Shown here in pieces: positions 7,529 to 14,487 of a DNA stretch of 18,179 bases. The translations under genes were made by a program, and so were the position numbers. A model generated the notes under the pieces. That model had not been told where the DNA came from. It worked only from the letters and a program-made list of their open reading frames with translations, and made no database searches. Numbering within the stretch: position 1 is the stretch's first letter; each line of letters starts with the position of its first letter. Origin of the DNA: DATKGL01 sp035510455 (GTDB taxonomy: Bacteria; Patescibacteriota; Saccharimonadia; Saccharimonadales; UBA4665); NCBI GenBank assembly GCA_035510455.1, contig DATKHB010000006.1, positions 1 through 18,179 on the forward strand, read 5' to 3'.

Positions 7529-8164
7529 CTACTGTAATGCTTTGAGGCCAGTCAGGGCGATGCCATAACTTCGAGGTCGGGCATAGTCAAGCACAATGCC
7601 TTCCTGCTTCAGCTGGTACTTCAGGTCTTTGAACGTCTTGTCTAAATCTTTGGAGCCTATTTCTTGGCGTAAGGTTTTGTAGTCCACAACCCTTGAACGG
7701 TGCTTGAGTAGAGCTGCAAGTAATTTGCCGCAGCGCGAAGAGGCTGGGTGTAGAATAGTCAGCTGTTTGCCATCTATGACAAAGAAGCCATAGTCGTCAT
7801 TTTGCACCATTAAGTGTCTTTCGAGGCGCCGTTCTTGAACGACCGGCTGTGACGGTACGAAATAAATAGGCTTGGTAGAGAACAGAAAACTTAAGGACTT
7901 AGCCATGGCATTGAACCCATCCAGGGCCGGTTGGATCGCTGTCCTGATAAACTCCTGAAAACTATCTAACATTTCGCGGATTGGCCTAATGAACGCTTCG
8001 AGTGTAGCCTCGAAATTGGTCATCTGCTGCAAGGCTGGCCCAATTGCAGTACTAATGCTGGCCATGGCTAAACCAAGGTCGGGGACTGTAACATTGCCAA
8101 TAGCGTCCAGGTCATAGACCACACGCTTGCTTGTCGTTACGGATTGGTTGTCTTTATCTGCCAC
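7529..8164 (-). CDS. Unknown protein with a C-terminal winged-helix-like domain
   Basis: A 211-aa protein I do not recognise as a named family. Residues about 28-97 are amphipathic and helical (ASISTAIGPALQQMTNFEATLEAFIRPIREML) with regularly spaced hydrophobics, perhaps a coiled coil or membrane-associated helix. From about 125 (DDYGFFVIDGKQLTILHPASSRCGKLLAALLKHRSRVVDYKTLRQEIG) the pattern resembles an OmpR/PhoB-type winged helix: beta strands, then a three-helix bundle (142-188), and a C-terminal hairpin (GIVLDYARPRSYGIAL). No receiver or kinase domain is present. The start is GTG at 8164 with AGAGG 7 nt upstream. A promoter with TGCTATAAT lies just before it. It is divergent from the DUF4238 gene, with its own terminator at 7471-7501. 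Role unknown; a transcription factor for the neighbouring cassette is the simplest guess. Confidence 0.6.
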   Translation of the reverse strand: MADKDNQSVTTSKRVVYDLDAIGNVTVPDLGLAMASISTAIGPALQQMTNFEATLEAFIRPIREMLDSFQEFIRTAIQPALDGFNAMAKSLSFLFSTKPIYFVPSQPVVQERRLERHLMVQNDDYGFFVIDGKQLTILHPASSRCGKLLAALLKHRSRVVDYKTLRQEIGSKDLDKTFKDLKYQLKQEGIVLDYARPRSYGIALTGLKALQ

Positions 8165-8181
8165 ATCAATACCTCTACTTT

Positions 8182-8187
8182 ATTATA
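8182..8187 (-). promoter_or_regulatory. Extended -10 promoter for the winged-helix gene
   Basis: The minus strand reads TGCTATAAT, an extended -10 (TGn plus a perfect TATAAT), 17 bases before the GTG at 8164. AGAGG lies in between. No convincing -35 is seen at 16-18 bases, which is usual for extended -10 promoters. Confidence 0.55.
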
Positions 8188-8280
8188 GCAAAAATGCGCT
8201 TATGCAATATAAGGAATGTTAACGCTAGATTTATGGGGGAGAGCGTCGTAAAATATAGGAAGCATGAGAGCACTACAGCC

Positions 8281-9522
8281 ATGTCCAACGAATACCGCAA
8301 CAATCACTATGTACCGCAATGGTACCAAAAGCGCTTTATTCCTGAGGGTCAAATCGATCAGGAGCTGTTTTATCTTGACTTAAAGCCGGGTACTTTCACC
8401 GATCCGCGCGGCGTTGTTCATCCCAAGCGTGCCGTTCGTAAACAGGGTACACGATTTTGCTTTGCTGAAGACGAATTGTACACGACATGGTTCGGCGTTG
8501 AACGCCGAACCGCTATCGAACAGGTATTTTTCGGTCAGATCGATGATCACGGTCGTGACGCCGTAGACTTCTTCGGCAACTACGAGCATTTCGTATCCGG
8601 GTGGGATGGCGACCCGCTCCGCCGTATGATGCTCTATATGAGTACCCAGAAATTGCGTACCCCAAAAGGCCTTGATTGGATATCACAGCAGCTTAATACC
8701 ACCGACCGTAACGATGTCCTGCGGCTGATGCTCCAGCTCCGTCAGCTACACTCCGCGATCTGGGTAGAATGTATCTGGCAAATTGCCGATGCCAGTCAAT
8801 CGGACACCAAGTTCATTATTTCTGACCACCCAGTGACCGCCTATAACCGGTTCCTAGGCCCAAGAAACAAGAAGTGGTGCCGTGGCTCTAACGACCCAGA
8901 TATCACATTGAACGCTACTCATACTGTTTTCCCGCTATCGCTCGACAAGGTGCTGATCCTCACCAACCTTTCGTGGGTTAGGAACCCATACCAGTCCGGT
9001 ATCGTGCAGCGGCCGAATCCGAATCCGATGCGACCAGCAATGTTTAACTTCCAACATATCCAGACCATGCGCCAACTTAGCGAGCAAGAGGTGCGAGAGA
9101 TTAACTTCATTGTTAAGAGCCGGGCTCACCGCTATATTGCAGCTGCCCAGGGAGACTGGTTGTATCCTGAAAACCATGTATCTAAATCCGACTGGAACAC
9201 CTACGGTGATGGCCTGCTGTTCATGCCCGACCCTCGCGGCGTGGAATTCGGTGGCGAGATGATTATGGGCTGGAACGATGGAACCGCTACGGCTTTTGAT
9301 GAATATGGTCGGCGGCCATGGCAGGAGGGCTACGGTCAGCACGCTGGACAAGGCGAATTTAGTACCCTATACCAATTTAAGGGTGACTTTGCTACCAAAT
9401 TTGGCCCATATCGCCGCGGGCGCGGCCTTAGTTTCGGCACCGACGTGGATCCCGAAAAGGATACCAATGATATGCACGAATATCACCTGAGCTTAGCTAG
9501 GAAGCGATCTAAAACGAAGTAA
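8281..9522 (+). CDS. DUF4238 family protein
   Basis: A 413-aa protein with the hallmarks of DUF4238: NHYVPQWYQKRF at residues 8-19, a mid-region RTP motif (about 126), FIISDHPVTAYN (about 178-189), a TVFPLSLDKVLILTN block (about 217-231), and REINFIVKSRAHRYIAA. The molecular function of the family is not established. I chose ATG at 8281 (MSNEYRNNHYVPQWYQ) because family members start a few residues before HYVPQ. The longer frame from 8131 would run through the divergent neighbour's start. The C-terminal about 130 residues (Gly/Asp/Trp-rich, WLYPENHV onward) go beyond the recognisable core. It is cytosolic, with no signal peptide. Its place beside phage methylases and a regulator is typical of accessory cargo such as superinfection exclusion or defence; that is inference. 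Confidence 0.78.
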   Translation: MSNEYRNNHYVPQWYQKRFIPEGQIDQELFYLDLKPGTFTDPRGVVHPKRAVRKQGTRFCFAEDELYTTWFGVERRTAIEQVFFGQIDDHGRDAVDFFGNYEHFVSGWDGDPLRRMMLYMSTQKLRTPKGLDWISQQLNTTDRNDVLRLMLQLRQLHSAIWVECIWQIADASQSDTKFIISDHPVTAYNRFLGPRNKKWCRGSNDPDITLNATHTVFPLSLDKVLILTNLSWVRNPYQSGIVQRPNPNPMRPAMFNFQHIQTMRQLSEQEVREINFIVKSRAHRYIAAAQGDWLYPENHVSKSDWNTYGDGLLFMPDPRGVEFGGEMIMGWNDGTATAFDEYGRRPWQEGYGQHAGQGEFSTLYQFKGDFATKFGPYRRGRGLSFGTDVDPEKDTNDMHEYHLSLARKRSKTK

Positions 9523-9549
9523 GAGTGGATTTTGTTCGGTTCGCTTGAA

Positions 9550-9710
9550 AAATGGGACACTTCCCCAAACGTCAAAGTAGTGTGCCATTTGTGCCATTTT
9601 TCAGATATAATGCCATGAGAAATGGGACAGAGCTAACCACTAGTGTTCCGTTTTGCTAGGTATGAGGAAGGGTCTAGAATAGGTGGAAAGTTCCAGACCC
9701 GAGTGTTCCG
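9550..9710. promoter_or_regulatory. Array of AGTGTnCC half-sites around a TATAAT box
   Basis: The 271-base gap between the DUF4238 and XRE-HAD genes holds repeated versions of AGTGTnCCA/G. On plus: AGTGTGCCA 9579-9587, AGTGTTCCG 9642-9650 and 9702-9710, and a partial GTGCCATTT at 9591-9599, in exact tandem with GTGCCATTT at 9582-9590. On minus: AGTGTCCCA at 9561-9553 and a partial TGTCCCATTT at 9629-9620. A perfect -10 hexamer TATAAT (9606-9611) lies among them, with a poor -35. A further copy, AGTGTCCCA, is at 7508-7516. The layout looks like an operator array, plausibly bound by the XRE protein encoded downstream. Confidence 0.45.
9670..9700. repeat. Imperfect inverted repeat before the XRE-HAD gene
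   Basis: GGGTCT (9670-9675) and AGACCC (9695-9700) are exact inverse partners, extendable by GAA/TTC after one mismatch. The loop contains GGAAAG. No T-run follows on either strand. It could be an RNA leader hairpin or a protein-binding dyad. Confidence 0.35.
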
Positions 9711-9793
9711 CCATTGACGTCAGTAGTACCAATCTCTAAAAGATAATCATTTTCTGCTATCCACTTTTTCTTTATGAAGATGGCTGGTAAGAT

Positions 9794-10645
9794 ATGGCTA
9801 TGGATGAGAGGGATCTAGGGCACCGCTTACAGGCTAAGAGACGATTAGCTGGGCTTACACAGCAAGAACTATGCGAAAAAGCTAATTTAAGCTACTCGAC
9901 TCTAGCAAAAATTGAGCGCGGGGCCATTAGAGCACCCTCGATTTTTACTATAAGAAAGATCGCTCAGGCTATTGGCGTGTCCGTAGACAATTTACTGGAT
10001 TTAGGTAACCCGCAGATAGTAGAAAAAGTTAGGAACAAATCAAAAAGCGGTATTAGCTTTGTCTACTTCGATATCAACGGGTGCCTTGTACGTTTTTATC
10101 ACCGGGCGTTTACCCGACTTGCCCATGTTAGCAACCAATCGCCAGATATCGTTGAAGGCGCTTTCTGGCACTATAACGACCAAGTCTGCAGGGGTAAAAT
10201 GAGCATGCATGAGTTTAATCAAGCGCTGGCTCAGAGACTCCGGGTTAAGTCAGTAGATTGGGAAAAACATTACATAGAGACCGTTGAACCAGTTCCCCAC
10301 ATGAACGATCTCTTGTCGTGGATCAGCAAGCTGTATGGTATTGGGTTAATGAGTAACATAATGCCAGGGCTAATCGATTTAATGATTAAGCGTAAAATTA
10401 TCCCAGACATAGATTACGACACAATTATTGACTCTTCTATAGTGAAGGTTATTAAACCAGAACCGGGCATTTATCAGATAGCAGCCAAACAAGCTAGATG
10501 TAACGAGAGCGAGATTTTGTTAGTCGATGACTCTAGAGTAAACCTCATGGCCGCGGACCGGTTGAAGTGGCACGTTCTTTGGTTTGATAACTTTCGACCG
10601 GAAGAGTCCATCAAGAAAATCAAAGAGATTTTGACACTTCCCTGA
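9794..10645 (+). CDS. XRE helix-turn-helix regulator fused to a HAD-like hydrolase domain
   Basis: A 283-aa fusion. Residues about 8-68 are a classical Cro/CI-type HTH (LGHRLQAKRRLAGLTQQELC, LSYSTLAKIERG, KIAQAIGVSVDNLL). Residues about 87-280 are a HAD superfamily domain: motif I YFDINGCL (Asp93), motif II Ser187 in LMSNI, motif III Lys221 in VIKPEPG, and motif IV Asp245/Asp246 in LLVDDS. In motif I the usual DxD is DxN (Asn95), which removes the normal general acid/base and could lower phosphatase activity or turn the domain into a sensor. Start ATG 9794 or the in-frame ATG at 9800; neither has a strong Shine-Dalgarno. The stop is TGA. A likely DNA-binding regulator, perhaps acting on the half-site array just upstream. 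It converges with valS, 20 bases apart. Confidence 0.82.
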   Translation: MAMDERDLGHRLQAKRRLAGLTQQELCEKANLSYSTLAKIERGAIRAPSIFTIRKIAQAIGVSVDNLLDLGNPQIVEKVRNKSKSGISFVYFDINGCLVRFYHRAFTRLAHVSNQSPDIVEGAFWHYNDQVCRGKMSMHEFNQALAQRLRVKSVDWEKHYIETVEPVPHMNDLLSWISKLYGIGLMSNIMPGLIDLMIKRKIIPDIDYDTIIDSSIVKVIKPEPGIYQIAAKQARCNESEILLVDDSRVNLMAADRLKWHVLWFDNFRPEESIKKIKEILTLP

Positions 10646-10665
10646 AGCGGCTGTTGATTTATACT

Positions 10666-13305
10666 CTAGAACCTCTGGAGCTGATCACCGATATCTTTTA
10701 GCTGTTGCTTGGCGGTGCCTAGTTGCTCTTCTGAAGCCGTTACGATTTCACGTGGGGCACTTCTCTTATAGGCTGGATTTTGGAGCCTTTTAGACAGACG
10801 CTGGACTACTTGTTGTTGCGTGGTATATTTAGTCTTTAATTCAGCTTGGTATTTGTTAATAATAGATTTTTCAATCTCTAGCCAAGATAGACAAGGACTC
10901 GCGGTGACGATCAGACCTTCCCTCTTCTGGCTTTCCGGCACGAGTTTAACGTTAGACAGATGCTCAATTAATCCAGAATTTTCGGATATAAGAGCGTTGT
11001 CTAAGTAGTACAGTTCCGTCGATTTGGGTTTTAGATTCAATGCCTGAGACAAGTATCTGACTTCGGCAACTATCGTTTTTAAGCCATCAAACTGTTCAGC
11101 CTTTTTATGATCATACTTTATCGGTTCCGGCCAGTCGCTAGAAATCAGTAACGAACCGGGATTTTTGTTTAGCGTTTGCCAAATAGTTTCTGTCACGAAA
11201 GGAGCGAAAGGGTGAGTTAATTTCAGCACTGCATCAAAAATTTCTGACAAAAGTTTAGAGTCTGCCTGAGACTTGCATGCCTCAATGTACCAATCCGCAA
11301 AATCGTTCCAGACGAAGTGATACAGAGTGTCAAACGCCTCGCCAAATTGGTAATTATCTAAATCAGTCGATACCGACTGGATTGTCTCGGACAACCTATC
11401 TAGTATCCAATGATCCGCTAAGGTTACAGGATTGCTGGAACCCCCCTCCCCTGTTTTTTTGGTCGCGACTCCTTCGATATATCGAGCGATATTCCATAGT
11501 TTATTACAAAAATTTCTTTGAGCGGTTATTCTAGATATACTCATCCGTTGATCATTCCCCGGGCGGCTGCCGTGAATTAATGCCAAGCGAAGAGCATCGG
11601 CTCCATATTTAGGTATTACGTCCATCGGGTCGATCATTGTTTCTGGCTTGGACTTACTCATCTTTTCTCCAGATTCACCTCTTACAAGACCGTGCAAATA
11701 GACTGTTTTAAAAGGAATTTCTCCGGTCATATAGGTAGTTGCTAAAATCATTCTGGCAACCCAGAAGAAAAGAATGTCCCAACCTGTCTCCATAACGCTC
11801 GTGGGGTGGTACGTCTGGTAATCAACGCTGGATGCAAGAATTTTTTCTAAGGGTAGAGTATAGTCTGTAGCTAATCGGTCATCTATCAAGGTACTCCAAG
11901 TCCAGAGTGCCGAACTAAACCAGGTATCCAGTGTGTCCGGATCTTGCTCCCATAAATGCCATCCCTCACTACCGTCATCTGGGGGCGGATTAGGTCCAAC
12001 GTAAATTTCTTCTTGTTCATTTACGGTACGGTACCAAGCCGGAATACGATGCCCCCACCAAATTTGCCGGCTAACGCACCAGTCTCGAAGATTATCTATC
12101 CAGCGAAAGTAGATCTTCTCGAAACGCTCGGGGATTATAGCTATATCCTTGTTGGTAACTACGTCTTGCATAGTCTCTTTTAGGCTGCAAAGCTTGCCTT
12201 TCCACTTCACTGATTTTTTATTTACGTCTACGAACCATTGAAGTTTGATTTGTGGTTCGATTATCCCCTGCCCTCGTTCATTAACAGCGAGGTTGTGCAC
12301 GTATTTATCATCTGATTCAACCAACAGTCCCTTTTTATCGAGTTTATCAACTATTAATGGCCGGGCTTTGCTAATTTCTAAACCGGCAAATTCCCCGGCG
12401 ATTGGCAAAAGCTTGCCGTGAAAATCAATGATCTGTTCCCTGTCTAGGTGGTGTCGTTCGGCTATTTCGAAATCTGTTCGGTCGTGCCAAGGGGTTATAG
12501 TCATCACTCCGGTTCCAAATTTCGGGTCAACCGCTTGATCTTTGATCACCGTAGCCGTAACCGAACCGTTTATCCATTCAGCTTCGAAAGTATCTCCGTG
12601 CTTATATTTGACGTATCGTCTGTCGTCAGGATGCATAACGACGTATTTGTCACCGAATTTGGTCTCGGGTCTAGCAGTGCTTATCTTAAAAGGTCCGTAC
12701 TTAAAGGTATAAAGGGGAGCTTTTTCTTCTATCCAGACGATTTCATCGTCAGCTATAGTCGTTTCCAATTTTGGATCCCAGTTTACTATTCGATGCCCTC
12801 GGTAAATTATGCCGTCGTTGTACATCTTGATAAACATTTCATTAACGCAACGATTCAACGTAGGTTCGAGAGTGTACCTTTCCCTGCTCCAATCACAACT
12901 GGAGCCCATCTTTCTGATCTGATTACGGATATTATCCCGGCTCTCTTCAATAAACGACTGCAGTCGTTTTATAAATTCTTCCCGACCGATCGCATGTTTA
13001 TCTGTTCCCTCTTCAGCTAATTGTCTCTCCATAATGGCGTTAGTCGCTAAGGCTGCGTGATCGGTCCCTGGCAGCCACAACGCATCCTTGCCTTGCATCC
13101 GAGCGTAACGGATGAGTATATCTTGGATAGTAAGAAATAGGGCGTGTCCAACGTGCAACTTGCCGGTAGCATTCGGGGGGGGCATACTGATTGAGTAATG
13201 CGGTTTATCCGATTCTGGGTGAGCCTGAAACGCTCCACTATCTTCCCATAAATCGTAGATATTGTTTTCGTACTCTTGTGGTTCGTATTGTTTAGGTAGT
13301 TTCAT
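10666..13305 (-). CDS. valS: Valyl-tRNA synthetase
   Basis: An 879-aa class I aminoacyl-tRNA synthetase that charges tRNA-Val; length is normal for bacteria. The HIGH signature is HVGH (51-54) in PPPNATGKLHVGHAL. The CP1 editing domain shows STARPET (209-215) and GTGVMTITPWHDRTDFEIA (about 264-282). DWCVSRQIWWGHRIPAWY (408-425) is the typical ValRS/IleRS/LeuRS block. The KMSKS loop is at 548-552. The C-terminal coiled-coil arm of ValRS is present (about 805-879). After KMSKS the sequence reads KPETMIDP, where many bacterial enzymes have LGN(V/I)IDP, one residue shorter. The ATG at 13305 lacks a clear Shine-Dalgarno. A TAAAAT element ends about 6 bases before it, so the message could be leaderless. 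It follows tsaD on the same strand after 99 bases. Confidence 0.97.
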   Translation of the reverse strand: MKLPKQYEPQEYENNIYDLWEDSGAFQAHPESDKPHYSISMPPPNATGKLHVGHALFLTIQDILIRYARMQGKDALWLPGTDHAALATNAIMERQLAEEGTDKHAIGREEFIKRLQSFIEESRDNIRNQIRKMGSSCDWSRERYTLEPTLNRCVNEMFIKMYNDGIIYRGHRIVNWDPKLETTIADDEIVWIEEKAPLYTFKYGPFKISTARPETKFGDKYVVMHPDDRRYVKYKHGDTFEAEWINGSVTATVIKDQAVDPKFGTGVMTITPWHDRTDFEIAERHHLDREQIIDFHGKLLPIAGEFAGLEISKARPLIVDKLDKKGLLVESDDKYVHNLAVNERGQGIIEPQIKLQWFVDVNKKSVKWKGKLCSLKETMQDVVTNKDIAIIPERFEKIYFRWIDNLRDWCVSRQIWWGHRIPAWYRTVNEQEEIYVGPNPPPDDGSEGWHLWEQDPDTLDTWFSSALWTWSTLIDDRLATDYTLPLEKILASSVDYQTYHPTSVMETGWDILFFWVARMILATTYMTGEIPFKTVYLHGLVRGESGEKMSKSKPETMIDPMDVIPKYGADALRLALIHGSRPGNDQRMSISRITAQRNFCNKLWNIARYIEGVATKKTGEGGSSNPVTLADHWILDRLSETIQSVSTDLDNYQFGEAFDTLYHFVWNDFADWYIEACKSQADSKLLSEIFDAVLKLTHPFAPFVTETIWQTLNKNPGSLLISSDWPEPIKYDHKKAEQFDGLKTIVAEVRYLSQALNLKPKSTELYYLDNALISENSGLIEHLSNVKLVPESQKREGLIVTASPCLSWLEIEKSIINKYQAELKTKYTTQQQVVQRLSKRLQNPAYKRSAPREIVTASEEQLGTAKQQLKDIGDQLQRF

Positions 13306-13365
13306 GATTAGATTTTAAAGACACCTTAGTTTATATAAGCATAACACCGGTATTAAGTTTTGGCT

Positions 13366-13387
13366 AACAGATTCACGTGAACCTGTT
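13366..13387. repeat. Near-perfect palindrome between tsaD and valS
   Basis: A 22-base dyad centred on CACGTG with arms AACAG(A/G)TTCAC and their inverse; only one symmetric position pair is mismatched. It has no loop of normal size and no T-run, so an operator is as likely as a terminator. It lies 61 bases upstream of valS and 18 bases after tsaD. Confidence 0.4.
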
Positions 13388-13404
13388 TACCCCTGTTATT
13401 TTGA

Positions 13405-14463
13405 CTACATACTCAAATTAGGTTGCGGTGTGAGTTTGTAGGGATCGGCCAGCGGCTGATTGCCTGACATTTTATAACAGCCTAAAGTGGCGATCATCGC
13501 GCCGTTATCCGTGCACAACTTAATGTCAGTATAATTTATCTCGATAGGCAATCTGTGGGACAACTGCTTTCTGAGAGTCATGTTGGCGGCTACACCACCG
13601 GCTATCACGACACTAGCGGGTTTGTACTCGTTGTAGGCAAGTAGAGTTTTGTCTACTAACGTGTCGACGGCTACATGGAGAAAGCTCGCTGCAATATTGG
13701 CTTTCTGAGCTTCAGAGAGGCGTTCTGAGAGCTTTGTTGAGGGGAAATTGTAATCTACACCTATTTGATCTTGAGCGAGCCTTAAAACGGCTGTTTTGAG
13801 CCCGGAGAAGCTAAAATCATATTTATTCTCTAGCTTAGCCTTGGGTAAACCAAAACACGGTTGACCCTTTTTACTAATTTTGTCGATGCTCGGGCCGCCA
13901 GGGTAGGGTAGACCAAGGATTTTAGCTACTTTATCAAAGGCTTCACCGACTGCGTCGTCTCGAGTTTGTCCAAGCAGCTGATAATCAAAGTGATTCTTAA
14001 AAAGTACCAGCTGGCTATGACCACCGGAAACAATCAATGCTAACAAAGGGAACCCAGGCTGTTCCTTAGGCAGAATGTAGCCTGGCAGGGAAGTATTAGC
14101 CAGAAAATTTGCATAAACATGGCCTTCAACGTGGTTGATCGCGTAGAGAGGTTTATCGTAAATAATCGCCAAGGTTCTAGCTGTTAGTACGCCTATCAGC
14201 AAGCTGCCGTTTAAGCCGGCGCCGTATGTAACTGCGATGGCGTCGATATCACTCCAACTGGATCGTGCTTGATCTAGGGCAGTACTAATTGTAGGTAATA
14301 TCGCTTCAATATGGCTTCTAGCAGCTATTTCTGGGACCACTCCTCCGTAAGGGGCGTGCAATTCCATTGAACTGGCTACCACATTGCTAAGTAAATGCCG
14401 GCCATCTTCGACAACTGCTGCGGCCGTCTCATCGCAACTCGATTCGATACCTAAAACTTTCAT
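13405..14463 (-). CDS. tsaD: tRNA N6-adenosine threonylcarbamoyltransferase TsaD
   Basis: A 352-aa Kae1/TsaD/Qri7 protein. With TsaB and TsaE it transfers threonylcarbamoyl from TC-AMP to A37 of ANN-decoding tRNAs, an essential modification. The N-terminus VLGIESSCDETAAAVV is diagnostic. The family signature GGVVPEIAARSH is at residues 40-51. The metal ligands His111 and His115 are in NHVEGHVYANF, with the partner Asp in LCTDNGAMIA near 318. The ASKHA nucleotide-binding Gly motifs are LIVSGGHSQL (143-152) and VVIAGGVAAN (about 285). It starts at ATG 14463, divergent from the Mur ligase across 24 bp, and probably uses the minus-strand face of the symmetric -10 at 14474-14481 with almost no leader. 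No Shine-Dalgarno is visible. Confidence 0.97.
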   Translation of the reverse strand: MKVLGIESSCDETAAAVVEDGRHLLSNVVASSMELHAPYGGVVPEIAARSHIEAILPTISTALDQARSSWSDIDAIAVTYGAGLNGSLLIGVLTARTLAIIYDKPLYAINHVEGHVYANFLANTSLPGYILPKEQPGFPLLALIVSGGHSQLVLFKNHFDYQLLGQTRDDAVGEAFDKVAKILGLPYPGGPSIDKISKKGQPCFGLPKAKLENKYDFSFSGLKTAVLRLAQDQIGVDYNFPSTKLSERLSEAQKANIAASFLHVAVDTLVDKTLLAYNEYKPASVVIAGGVAANMTLRKQLSHRLPIEINYTDIKLCTDNGAMIATLGCYKMSGNQPLADPYKLTPQPNLSM

Positions 14464-14473
14464 GTTGATTTTT

Positions 14474-14481
14474 AGTATACT
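14474..14481. promoter_or_regulatory. Symmetric bidirectional -10 element between tsaD and the Mur ligase
   Basis: The 8-base palindrome AGTATACT gives TATACT as a -10 hexamer on both strands (plus 14476-14481, minus 14479-14474). On plus, the ATG at 14488 begins 7 bases after the hexamer, where transcription should start, so the Mur ligase mRNA is predicted leaderless. On minus, 10 bases separate hexamer and tsaD ATG, leaving a leader of only a few bases. Recognisable -35 elements are absent on both sides. Confidence 0.55.
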
Positions 14482-14487
14482 TTAACA

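Noticed and set aside
8131..8280. Longer N-terminus of the DUF4238 protein
   Set aside because: It would run across the divergent neighbour's start and promoter, and family members begin just before the HYVPQ motif.
9556..10642. 10-base direct repeat GACACTTCCC at 9556-9565 and 10633-10642 as possible att or transposition scars
   Set aside because: It is short, one copy is inside the 3' end of a coding gene, and there is no integrase or other boundary sign.
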